Assembly: GCA_009694185.1 (NCBI GenBank)
Contig: SHVR01000030.1
Span: 1-34,409, forward strand
Direction: 5' to 3'
DNA from: Alphaproteobacteria bacterium
GTDB taxonomy: Bacteria > Pseudomonadota > Alphaproteobacteria > SHVR01
DNA length: 34,409 nt
The position numbers and the translations under genes are program-made. Of this stretch, positions 9,691 to 18,176 are shown in pieces (position 1 is the stretch's first letter; every line of letters begins with the position of its first letter). Below the pieces are notes generated by a model, which worked only from the letters and a program-made list of their open reading frames with translations, did no database searches and had not been told where the DNA came from.

Positions 9691-11388
9691 TCAGCGCCAC
9701 GCCAGGGGGCCGACCAGGCGCGGGCGGACAGAGGCGGCGGGTTTGGCGGGGGCCTGATGGACAACGGCCGGCATTGGCTGGCCCACTCGGTTCAGCACGA
9801 CGGGCTCGCTCGTCGGTTTGCCATAGAGCCAGCCCTGTGCCCATTCGATGCCGAGCGCCTTGATGGCCCGGAGCTGCTCTTCCGTCTCGACCATCTCGGC
9901 AACGGTGCCGATGCCGAGATCATGGGCGAGTCTGACAATACCGCGCAACATCGCGTCGTCGCGGTGGGACTTGCCAAGGCGGCGGATATAGGCGCCGTCG
10001 ATCTTCACGCTGTCGACGGTGAGCGCCTGGAGATACTGGAACGAGGCCGCCCCCGACCCGAAATCGTCGAGCGAGACCCGCACACCCCGTTGGCGAAACG
10101 CTTGAATGATATTGTTCACGGCTTGCAAGTCTGTCAGGCGGGAACTCTCGGTTATCTCGAACTCGATCCGGTGAGTCAGATCCTGGTTGCCCGCGATCAG
10201 CTCCTGGAGCCTAGCGACCAATACGGGGTTGTGCAGTGAGAGGCCCGATAGGTTGACGGAAAGCGACAGACCCGGGTCGCTGGCCTTGCGCAGATGATCA
10301 AAGGCCCGCTGGCAGACCGCGAAGTCGAAGCCGTCGATGATGCCGACCTGCTCGGCGAATTGGATCGTCTCGAAGGGGCTCTTGCCGTCACGAAATCTGG
10401 CGAGAATCTCGAAGTGATGCACGATGCCGGACTCGATCATCACGATCGGCTGGAACGCCAGATCGAAATGGCCCGTGCTGATCACGTCCTTGAACCAGGC
10501 CATGGTGGTGGCAGTCTCAAGAACCTTGCGTTCGAAACTGGCCGCCAGATCCTTGGTCGGATCGTCCACGGACTGATCGGCAAAGCTGTTGATGACATAG
10601 CGAATCGCGCGCACGGCATCGGCGCTCGCCGCGCCCTCGCTCGCCAGCGGCACGTCGGCATGGCGCACCGTGAGGCCATGGCCCGCTGGGTCGATGCGAC
10701 GGCTGAATTCGGTTATCTGGTCGGGCAGGTCGTTCGAGGTACCGTGATGGACGACGCCGAAACGTGTCTCGGAAAGCCGTCCGGCGGCTTGACCGCCGAT
10801 CGCCACGACACTCATGAAACGGCCGATCATGCGGATTAACTGTTCGCCGGCGACCTCCGACAGGCGCCCTCGCACGGCCGCGAGGTCCGGCAAGTCGATC
10901 AAGGTCATGCTGGCCGGCGGGTCGAGCGTATCGACGCGCCTCGCCAGGTCGGCCGCCATGTCGGCGAACGCCCCGCCTTCGAGGAGCCGGCTAACCTTGT
11001 CCCTGGTGCCGGCCGGAGCGCCCTCCTCGCCCGCCATGTCCATGCGGGTCAAGGTGCAGGCAATACGGTTTTCATCGTCCGGCAGACGGCAGGCACGAAC
11101 GAAGCCCGATACCGGCGCGCCATCGGCCTGGGTCAAGCAGAGCCGCACCTGGATAGGGCCGAACCGGGCACCCGGCAGGAGCGACGCGAAGAGGGCGGAC
11201 AGGAGTGGTTGATCTTCGGGATCGATCAGCGACCGCCAGGATCGCCCGACGAGCTGATGGTCGGCGCGATCGGCGAGACCGGTCGCGGCTCCAAGGGCAA
11301 AGGTGATGGTTCCCGTTGTATCCAGGTCCAGCAACAGGTCCGCGCCGGCAAAGGCGAAGGACAGGAATCTTGTGTCGGTCCGCTGCAT
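9691..11388 (-). CDS. EAL-domain protein with degenerate GGDEF-like middle region
   Basis: A 565-residue predicted cytoplasmic c-di-GMP phosphodiesterase. Residues 1-115 look like a PAS-type sensor (VGRSWRSLIDPEDQPLL). The middle, about 155-265, resembles a worn GGDEF domain: EQLIRMIGRFM then RLSETRFGVV where RLGGDEFAVL would be expected, so no cyclase activity is predicted. The EAL domain (about 305-535) keeps most catalytic positions: E327 in FEILARF (EIL rather than EAL), N379 in SVNLS, EITE at 411-414, DD at 441-442 in LDDFGSG, K462 in VKIDG, glutamates in AEMVE and Q518 in AQGW. It is therefore probably active. No membrane segment or signal peptide is seen. It lies between two LLM genes without evident functional link. 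Confidence 0.9.
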   Translation of the reverse strand: MQRTDTRFLSFAFAGADLLLDLDTTGTITFALGAATGLADRADHQLVGRSWRSLIDPEDQPLLSALFASLLPGARFGPIQVRLCLTQADGAPVSGFVRACRLPDDENRIACTLTRMDMAGEEGAPAGTRDKVSRLLEGGAFADMAADLARRVDTLDPPASMTLIDLPDLAAVRGRLSEVAGEQLIRMIGRFMSVVAIGGQAAGRLSETRFGVVHHGTSNDLPDQITEFSRRIDPAGHGLTVRHADVPLASEGAASADAVRAIRYVINSFADQSVDDPTKDLAASFERKVLETATTMAWFKDVISTGHFDLAFQPIVMIESGIVHHFEILARFRDGKSPFETIQFAEQVGIIDGFDFAVCQRAFDHLRKASDPGLSLSVNLSGLSLHNPVLVARLQELIAGNQDLTHRIEFEITESSRLTDLQAVNNIIQAFRQRGVRVSLDDFGSGAASFQYLQALTVDSVKIDGAYIRRLGKSHRDDAMLRGIVRLAHDLGIGTVAEMVETEEQLRAIKALGIEWAQGWLYGKPTSEPVVLNRVGQPMPAVVHQAPAKPAASVRPRLVGPLAWR

Positions 11389-11500
11389 GGTCCGCCTGTT
11401 GCTCGGCGGCGGCGCATCGCACCCGCGCCGCGGCCAAATGGAATGTCGCGAGCAGTATCCACCCGACCCCTTAAGGCCATGTAAATCGACGCGCGGCGAA

Positions 11501-12412
11501 TTAGGCGGCGAAGGCGGCGAACAACTCCTCGAAGGCTTTCATCTGGTTGCCGGCGGCAGAGGAAGCCACAAGGATTGGTGTCTTGACGCCGGAATCGACC
11601 CATTCGGCAACCTGGTCGCGAATGTGCGACGGCGGGCCGAACAGGGTGGTGTCAGCAAGCCAGCGGTCGGTCAGGAATTGGGGCACCCTCTCCGGCTCGC
11701 CTCTGGCGACCGCCTTCTCGACCCCCTCCATCTCTTCCCGGTAGCCCGCCTGTTTCCAATAGTTGCGGTAATTGGGCAGCAGGGCGTAACTCGTCAGCGT
11801 GCGCCGATTGACTGCCTTCGCCGCCTCGATGTCGTCGGATATACAGGTCGGGATCATGTTGGCGACGAAGAAGCCGGGATCCTGGCGCCGTGCCGCCGGC
11901 AAGGCGGCGAGCGACGCCGCCATGTGCGAACGGGCGGCATTGGCGAACACCATGCCGTCCGCGACCTCACCGGCGAGGGCGATCATCTTGTCGCGGAGTG
12001 TGGCCAGGACGATGGGCGGTAGCTCGCCGAGGCGAGGCACGGCCTTCAAGCGCTCGACAAATGCCCGGGTATCGCCAAGCGGCTTGCCCACAGCGATGCC
12101 GAGGCGCGCATGGGTGGGTCCGTGGCTGACACCGATGCCGAAGCGGAAGCGGCCCTTCGAAACCTCATGCAGGAAGGTGGCGCTTTGCGCGAAGTCTTCG
12201 ACGTGGCGGGCGTAGATCGGCTGGATGCTGGTGCCGAAAGGGATGCGTTCCGTCACGAGGGCCAGCGCCTCGCAAAGCTGTAGGCAGCCGAAGGGGCTCG
12301 GGCAATAGATGCCGCTGAAGCCCCGCCGCTCGATCTCGCGGGCAAGCTCTAGGGTGGCGGCGCGGCGGCCGGGCACGGCAACCAGGCTGACGGCGGGCAT
12401 TGCTGCGGGCAT
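11501..12412 (-). CDS. LLM-class flavin-dependent oxidoreductase
   Basis: A 303-residue member of the luciferase-like superfamily, different in detail from the one at 8758-9630. Visible features are the N-terminal strand SLVAVPGRRAATLELAREIE, the block SKGRFRFGIGVSHGPTHARL, which corresponds to the GVG(L/T)G region of the family, and the late LFGPPSHIRDQVAEW, typical of LLM C-termini. The ATG at 12412 has GGGAGG eight bases upstream; an ATG at 12402 is also in reach. Substrate and cofactor are unknown. It is followed after about 110 bases by the EAL gene and preceded after 48 bases by the amino-acid dehydrogenase gene. Confidence 0.83.
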   Translation of the reverse strand: MPAAMPAVSLVAVPGRRAATLELAREIERRGFSGIYCPSPFGCLQLCEALALVTERIPFGTSIQPIYARHVEDFAQSATFLHEVSKGRFRFGIGVSHGPTHARLGIAVGKPLGDTRAFVERLKAVPRLGELPPIVLATLRDKMIALAGEVADGMVFANAARSHMAASLAALPAARRQDPGFFVANMIPTCISDDIEAAKAVNRRTLTSYALLPNYRNYWKQAGYREEMEGVEKAVARGEPERVPQFLTDRWLADTTLFGPPSHIRDQVAEWVDSGVKTPILVASSAAGNQMKAFEELFAAFAA

Positions 12413-12460
12413 TTCTCTGGCCTCCCTTTGTCGGCGGCAGACCCTATCAGAACCGGCGCA

Positions 12461-13567
12461 TCAGCGAAAACGGCGGCTTCGAGCCGCCAGCGCCAGCCGC
12501 CCCCGGGCAAGCTGGATGGCGGCGGCGCGCGGCTGGATGGCCTGGCGCCGGGCTTCCCCCAAGACCAAGTCGGTATTGCGGCGAATCTTTTCCTCGATGG
12601 CGGCGAACGCGGCCGCCTCGCCGCCGCCCTGATACTCGATCGCGGCGCAAATGACGCCACCCGCATTGGCGATAAAGTCGGGGATCAGCAGGATGCCGCG
12701 CTCGTGCAAGGCCCGCTCGGCCTCGGGCGTCGTGGGGATGTTGGCGCCCTCGGCGACGATCCGGGTCTTGAGCCGGCCGATCGTGTCGGCGCGCAATACG
12801 TCCGGCCGCGCCGCCGGAATCCAGATGTCGCAGGAAACGTCGAGGATCGCGTCGGGGCCGGCCTTCTGGCCCCTTGGATGGTCACGGAACGGCCGGCGCC
12901 CCTCCTTCAACTGGATGAGCCCGGCGATGTCGAGTCCGGCCGGATCGGCGATGGTCTCGTGGCTGTCGCTGGCCGCCACCAGCACCGCACCCTTGAGGGC
13001 GAGAAAGCGCGCCGCATGCTTGCCGACGGCGCCGAAGCCCTGCACCGCGACGCGCGCACCCTTGAGATCGAGGCCGGCAAAGTCCTTGGCGACGTCGACC
13101 GCCTGGGCAACGCCGAAACCGGTGGCGCCGATCTCGTCGAGCGGGATGCCGCCGAGCTCGCGCGGCAGGCCGACCGAGCGGCCGATTTCGTCCCACACCC
13201 AGCCCATGGCCAGCTCGTCGGTGCCCATGTCGGGACCCGGGATGTAATCGGTGAGGCCGGCGATGGCTTGGGCAAAAGCGCGCATCAGCCGCTCCTTGCC
13301 GGCGGGCGGCATCGCGGGATCGGCCATGATCACCGACTTGCCGCCGCCATGGGGCAGGCCCGCCGCCGCGTTCTTGAAGGTCATGGCGCGGGCGAGGCGA
13401 AAACACTCTTCCAGGCTGACGTCGGGTGCCATGCGCACCCCGCCGATGGCCGGGCCACAGGCGATGTTGTCGATGACCACCACCGCCTTGAGCCCGGCGG
13501 CGTGGCCGTGGATCGCGACGATCTTGGCCGGCCCGAATTCGTCCGCGAGCCGGAAGGCGTCATCCAT
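12461..13567 (-). CDS. Glu/Leu/Phe/Val dehydrogenase family protein
   Basis: A 368-residue NAD(P)-dependent amino-acid dehydrogenase, which would reversibly deaminate a branched-chain or similar amino acid. The size and motif order fit leucine/valine dehydrogenases better than glutamate dehydrogenase: GPAIGGVRM (38-46), TFKNAAAG with K65, the catalytic lysine K77 in GGGKSVI, the proton-relay aspartate D113 in PDMGTDE, the Rossmann motif GFGAVG (177-182) and the late NAGGVI. ATG 13567 is chosen because GGAGGA precedes it; the frame stays open far upstream, but that portion is a shadow of the SDR gene. The exact substrate is not determined. It follows the SDR gene by about 40 bases. Confidence 0.88.
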   Translation of the reverse strand: MDDAFRLADEFGPAKIVAIHGHAAGLKAVVVIDNIACGPAIGGVRMAPDVSLEECFRLARAMTFKNAAAGLPHGGGKSVIMADPAMPPAGKERLMRAFAQAIAGLTDYIPGPDMGTDELAMGWVWDEIGRSVGLPRELGGIPLDEIGATGFGVAQAVDVAKDFAGLDLKGARVAVQGFGAVGKHAARFLALKGAVLVAASDSHETIADPAGLDIAGLIQLKEGRRPFRDHPRGQKAGPDAILDVSCDIWIPAARPDVLRADTIGRLKTRIVAEGANIPTTPEAERALHERGILLIPDFIANAGGVICAAIEYQGGGEAAAFAAIEEKIRRNTDLVLGEARRQAIQPRAAAIQLARGRLALAARSRRFR

Positions 13568-13605
13568 GGCCGGAACTCCTCCGTTCGATTGTCCCCGATG
13601 CGGCC

Positions 13606-14403
13606 TCAGCCCGGCTCGAAGACGAGGCCGGCGCCGGTCCAGCCTCCGTCCACGGCCAGCACGGTGCCGGTGATGTAGCCGGCCCCGGGCGAAGCCAGGA
13701 AGAGGACCGCCTCGGCGACGTCGGCGACATCGCCGTAGCGGGCCATGGGAATGGTGGCCCGCCATGCCGCCCGGGTGGCGGGGCTGTGCATGGCGCGGGC
13801 GAGCGGCGTGTCGATCGGCCCGGGTGCGACGGCATTGACCGTCACCCCAAGCGGCGCCAACTCCACCGCCATCACCTTGGTCAGCACCACGACGCCGCCC
13901 TTGGAGGCGCCATAGGCGGCCCGGCCGGTGGAGCCGCGCAGGCCGTTGACCGAGGCGATGTTGACGATCCGCCCACCGGTGGTGCCACGCAGGGCCATGG
14001 CGCGCGCGACCGCCTGGGAGAGCATGAAGGTGCCGGTCAGATTGACCGCGAGCACCCGGTCCCACTCGGTCCGGCTGGTCTCGAGAAAACGCCGCTCGAG
14101 GCCGACGCCGGCGCTGTTCACCAGGATATGCAGGTCGCCCAGCCGCTGAATCGTTTCGGCCACCGCCAATTCCGCGTCGCCATTTGCGACATCGAGGTGT
14201 TGGGCGACCGCCCGGCCCGGGCCGATCAGCCGCGCCGTCTCGCCCGCCCGCTCCAGGTCGAGATCGACGCAGGCGACGCGCGCGCCGGCTGCGGCAAAAC
14301 GCAGCGCCACCGCCCGGCCAATGCCGCTCGCCGCACCCGTGACGAGGGCGACCCGCCCCTCGAGCGCCAGGCCGTTCGCCGCCGGCTCGCTCACATGGCT
14401 CAT
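13606..14403 (-). CDS. SDR family oxidoreductase
   Basis: A 265-residue classical short-chain dehydrogenase. It has the cofactor motif TGAASGIG (22-29), NSAG at about 96-99, and the catalytic S151, Y164 and K168 (YGASK). The late PGPIDTPL and AVDGGWTGAG are standard. An aspartate after the second strand (CVDLDL) suggests NAD(H) rather than NADP(H). ATG 14403 gives the usual N-terminal length and has a GGGGTGG stretch upstream. The substrate is unknown. It precedes the amino-acid dehydrogenase on the same strand by about 40 bases, so the two may form an operon. Confidence 0.9.
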   Translation of the reverse strand: MSHVSEPAANGLALEGRVALVTGAASGIGRAVALRFAAAGARVACVDLDLERAGETARLIGPGRAVAQHLDVANGDAELAVAETIQRLGDLHILVNSAGVGLERRFLETSRTEWDRVLAVNLTGTFMLSQAVARAMALRGTTGGRIVNIASVNGLRGSTGRAAYGASKGGVVVLTKVMAVELAPLGVTVNAVAPGPIDTPLARAMHSPATRAAWRATIPMARYGDVADVAEAVLFLASPGAGYITGTVLAVDGGWTGAGLVFEPG

Positions 14404-14419
14404 GCGCCCGCCACCCCTG

Positions 14420-14452
14420 AAAAAATCCTTGCCATGACTTCGCTCATGGATT
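14420..14452 (-). terminator. Possible intrinsic terminator after the methyltransferase gene
   Basis: On the minus strand CCATGA-GCGAAG-TCATGG forms a perfect 6-bp stem, which can be extended by outer AATCC/GGATT pairing around a 5-base bulge. Six T residues follow directly. It lies about 30 bases after the stop at 14482 and 17 bases before the SDR start, so it could also act as an attenuator for the SDR gene. Confidence 0.4.
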
Positions 14453-14469
14453 GTTGGCGGATTGTTGGC
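14448..14469. repeat. 11-bp direct repeat, two adjacent copies
   Basis: GGATTGTTGGC occurs twice in tandem (14448-14458 and 14459-14469) in the gap between the methyltransferase stop and the SDR start. Adjacent direct copies of this size can be regulator-binding half-sites, or merely a replication slip; nothing else here decides. Confidence 0.6.
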
Positions 14470-14481
14470 CGACGATAACAC

Positions 14482-15132
14482 TCATGCACGCCGCCGGGCC
14501 ACGACTACCCAGAGCGGATCGCTGTCGCCCGAGGCCGGCGACAGGTCGACGACGGCCGGGGCATCGAAGCCGCCGGCCGCCAAGAAATATTGCCGGACCA
14601 GCCCGCCATGCTGGCGATCGTCGAGCGCCCGCCAGAGGGCGATCGCCTTGGTCGGAAAGAGGCGGTTGGAAAAAGCGACGGCAAAGGGTGCCCCCGGCCG
14701 CAACACCCGCCCTACCTCGGCAAACACTTGGACCGGCTGGACCAGATACTGGATCGAGACCGTGAGCAGCGCGCCGTCGAAGGCAGCATCGGCAAAGGGC
14801 AGGCGCGGATCGCGATTGAGATCGTGAACGATGTGGCGATGGAGCTGGGCGTTGGCGGCCATCTCTTCGCCGTTCATGCCGAGGCCCACCACCTCGCCGT
14901 AAGCGGTCTCGCCTGGCAGATGCGAGACATAGCTCGACATCAGGTCGAGGACGATGCCCGCCGCCGGCAGCAGCCCGCCATAGAATCCCGCGAGCGCCGC
15001 CGAAGCCGGCTCGTCGATATGGGCAACCAGGCGGGCGAAATCATAGAACGCCCTGTCATCGCCTTCGTCGATGCGGCGGAAATGTTCGGCCTTGAACGGG
15101 TGCTCGGGAACGGGTTTGGGCAAGGGGCTCAC
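14482..15132 (-). CDS. Predicted class I SAM-dependent methyltransferase
   Basis: A 216-residue protein with the order of a small class I methyltransferase: strand 1 region GIVLDLMSSYVSHLP (59-73), an acceptor loop GLGMN (83-87), and LPFADAAFDGALLTVSIQYL (111-130), followed by LRPGAPFAVAFSNRLFP. The glycine-rich motif I (normally DLGCGxG) is replaced by DLMSSYVSH; this looks like a recurrent variant of an uncharacterised group rather than decay, since the rest is intact. The GTG at 15132 overlaps the stop of the restriction-modification gene by 4 bases (GTGA), so it may be translated by coupling. It need not be a DNA methyltransferase: no NPPY-type motif is present. Substrate unknown. Confidence 0.75.
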   Translation of the reverse strand: MSPLPKPVPEHPFKAEHFRRIDEGDDRAFYDFARLVAHIDEPASAALAGFYGGLLPAAGIVLDLMSSYVSHLPGETAYGEVVGLGMNGEEMAANAQLHRHIVHDLNRDPRLPFADAAFDGALLTVSIQYLVQPVQVFAEVGRVLRPGAPFAVAFSNRLFPTKAIALWRALDDRQHGGLVRQYFLAAGGFDAPAVVDLSPASGDSDPLWVVVARRRA

Positions 15133-18100
15133 GCAGCATCGAGCAATTCAGCCACCATCCTATCGATATTCTCTAAAATGTTCGCCTCCGCGAGGGCCGC
15201 GCGGACGAGAGTGCGGGCGCGCTGGAATTTCACGCCTTCGGTGAGCGCCACCTGTGCCGCAATGGTCTCCGCCGCCGCCGCCGCCTCGGTGAGGGCGCGA
15301 TGCGTCTCGTTCGCGGCATCGAACCGGGGGATCGGGAGGTTGAATATCACCTTGTCGAAGTGGCGAGCCCCGAACTGGCCGCGCGCCTGATACTGTTCGG
15401 TCCGGGCACGCGCCGTCTCGCTATTGAGAATGGCTATCAAGTAACGTGCTTCCCCCTCGCTGGCAGGGGCCATCCAGTAAAGCGTATGGTCGATCACGCC
15501 ACGTTCATCGCGCACCAGGCAAGCGGCCGGCCGCGATCCGGCCTTGGCATAAACGACGCGCAACGGCGCAATCGGGAATTGTGACGATAGCTGATTGATA
15601 TAGTTCAGTTGGTTAACCAATTTTCTATTCGACTTATTATATTGATTCCAAACGCTCTCGGCTTTCCGGAGCCAGCCGTGCAAACCGTCGAGACCACGAT
15701 TTGCGGCGGCGTCCGCATCGAGCACGGTGCTTGAATCCGTCACCGGGATGACCGCCTCCAAGCTACGGGCAACGCGATACGGAACGATCGACTCGCCTAG
15801 CAGAGCGGGCCGTAGAAACTCGGCTTCAACCCGGTTTTCGAGCCCATCCACATCTCTCCATGGCCTCTTTTCTTGCGTGGAACGGCGGCTAACAACGAGC
15901 GGGGCCGCCGGGTCGGTACCCAAACGCCCAGACATTTTGCGTTCGATGAAACACAGTACGCGCGGTACGAGGATTGCGCCCGGGCGGAACGACGTTCGAT
16001 ACACGGAACCACCCTCGCTTTGGGCGACCGAAAGCGCGGGCGCACCCTCGGTAATACTGAGAAACTTGTCCGCTATCGCCTCCGGCGCATCCCGGTAGGG
16101 AAGCGCCCCAGAATAGGCCCGCACCGAATTTGGGAACGGCCGCGAAACAGCGCGACGGCGTCCGAAAACGACGCAGGACGGCACCGGAAAGAGGGGAACA
16201 ACCGAATCGTCCATCGTCCATACCTCGTCCCACGCAATACGTACGGATTTGAACGAGCCGTCGCGCAGTCGTGCAAACTGACCACGAGTTAGTGCCGCCA
16301 TCGGTAGCACGAATGCGGCCTGTCCTCTCGAGCGCAGATAGAGATGTGTCGCGCGCACGATGAAGAGCGCGCAAAGATTATTGTGAGAGGGAATGCGAGC
16401 AACATACACCTTCTCGGCCTTCGCCAACTCCCTGAAGCGTTTCTGTAGATCGCCGCTCATATAGCGAAACGCGACCCAGGGCGGGTTGCCCACCACCACA
16501 TTCGCCCATCCGCCCGCCGCCGACAGCGCCAGCGGGCGCGATAGATTGCGCACGACATAGGCCCAGACCGTATCGCGCCCCTCGCGTCGCAACCGGTCGA
16601 ACGTCACATAGGTCTTACCCAGGTCCGCGATGGCGCACTTCTGCTCGTGGGTCACGTCGGCGCGGTAGTGCTGCTCGGTGATGCGATGCAGCGCCGCCTC
16701 GATCTGCGCCCGGCTCAGGCCATCCAAGGAGCCGGCGCGCATCCGTTCGATGGCCTTGTCGAACAGCGCCGGATCGCGGCAGAACGTCTCGGGAAAGTCG
16801 AGCTGCTCGCGGCCATTGGCGTCCTTCTCGCCGCTCCTGCCATCGCCAGCTTGGGGCGGCGGCACGCGGATCGTCAGTTCCTTGCCCGCCATGAACTCCG
16901 AAATCGAAAGCTGCATGGCATCGCCCAGATAGACCGGGATCGACAGCACCCCCGAGCGCGCCGCCAGCAGGGGTGCCAGGGCCAGAAGATAGGTCACGCG
17001 CGCGATGATGACCGCGACAGGGTGAATATCGGTGCCGGTTACATGCGCGCATACTTCGCGCGCCTGCATCTCTTTCGTCATATCGGCATTGTCGGCTTCG
17101 GCGAGGAAATTGCGGATCGCGTGAAACAGGAACGTGCCCGACCCGCAGGCGGGGTCGAGGACGCGCTGCTCGAGCGGGCGATCCACCGCGTGGCGGACAA
17201 TTTTCGCCGCCAGCCAATCCGGGGTGTAATATTCGCCGAGCCCATGCCACTGGTCGCGGTCGATGAGCGACTCGTAGAGAACCTTGAGAACGTCGCTGGC
17301 CACTTCGGCGAGCCTGAACCGGCGGACATGGTTCATGATGCGGCGCACCAGCGCCTCGCCCTCGACCTCGCTCACCACCCAGTCGAAGAAATCGCTCTCG
17401 ACGGCGCCGTTAATCCCGGCGGCCGCGAATGCTTCGCCCGATAGTAGTCTCTTCGGCTCATCCTCATGTATTCCCATGACGGCGAGCGCGACGCACTTCG
17501 CGACAACCACGAGAAACGTGTGCTGGAACCAGAGGCTATCGCTCTCCGCCTCGCGCCCGTAGACATGCTTGAGGAGTTCCGCCCAAAGCTGGCGCTTGAG
17601 CGATACGTCGGGCTGAAACTTGACGTTTTCCCACAATGCCCGCAATCGCGCGTCGACCAGATGGTAGGCGACCGAATCGTGGCCGAGTTCGGCCCGAATC
17701 GTCAATGGATCGGGGGGGCAGGGACGATTTGAGGGCCAGCGCGCCGTCGAGCCAGGCGAGGAACACGCCGGACTTGTCGGGGTCGAGTACCGTTCGCTTG
17801 ACGGTGACCAGCTTGCCCGCGTCCAACTCGAAAACCGCCCATTTGTGGCCGTCGGAGGCAATGCCGACGAAATGTTCCCCTTCCTCGCGTTCGCGGTCGG
17901 CGAGGTAGTCGGGCATACGTTTTTCGATATCGGGTCATTCGCGGTCGAGGTCGCTCTTGGCCTCGAGGATTGTGCGTCCGATCAGCGCGTCGAGCCGTCC
18001 GCGCACTTCGGGCACGCGGCGCTCGAAATCGAGCGCGCCGAGCTCGACTCCAAATTCCTCGACAAGGAGCTGGCGAAAATCCGCCTTCACCTCGTCATGG

Positions 18101-18156
18101 CCCGGGCGACTGGCGAGATGGCGCAGCAGGTCTTGCGTCGCTTGCGATTCAGCCAT
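15129..18156 (-). pseudogene. Type IIG-like restriction-modification gene, broken by a TGA and a frameshift
   Basis: Read through its lesions, this encodes about 1008 residues. The first 73 hold a PD-(D/E)xK-type nuclease pattern, D56 then E65-A-K67 in GRLDALIGRTILEAK. An in-frame TGA (17937-17935) follows. The same frame continues (MPDYLADREREEGEHFVGIA) to a C7 run at 17712-17718; with six C residues the protein would flow into PPDPLTIRAELGHDSVAYHL. The last about 860 residues are open and carry the N6-adenine methylase core: YYTPDWLA, DPACGSGTF (near 17156), TGTDIHP and NPPW (near 16487-16476), then a long target-recognition region, AT-richer around 15590-15660. A methylase-only product starting inside is possible but no good start is seen. 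Single-base error at the C run is possible; the TGA is a second, independent lesion. Confidence 0.85.
17712..17718 (-). repeat. C7 homopolymer at the frameshift of the restriction-modification gene
   Basis: Seven G on the plus strand (seven C in the coding sense). Removing one restores the frame from LALKSSLPP into DPLTIRAEL, so the run is the exact point of the frameshift. It is short for a phase-variation tract. Confidence 0.8.
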
Positions 18157-18176
18157 GCTGGTTCCGATCGCGCGCC

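Noticed and set aside
13568-14065. Upstream in-frame extension of the amino-acid dehydrogenase
   Set aside because: Lies fully inside the SDR gene in another frame; family length and the ribosome-binding site place the start at 13567.
17712-17718. C7 run as a proven phase-variation tract
   Set aside because: Seven bases are short for frequent slippage and a separate in-frame TGA would still block the full protein; kept only as a hypothesis.
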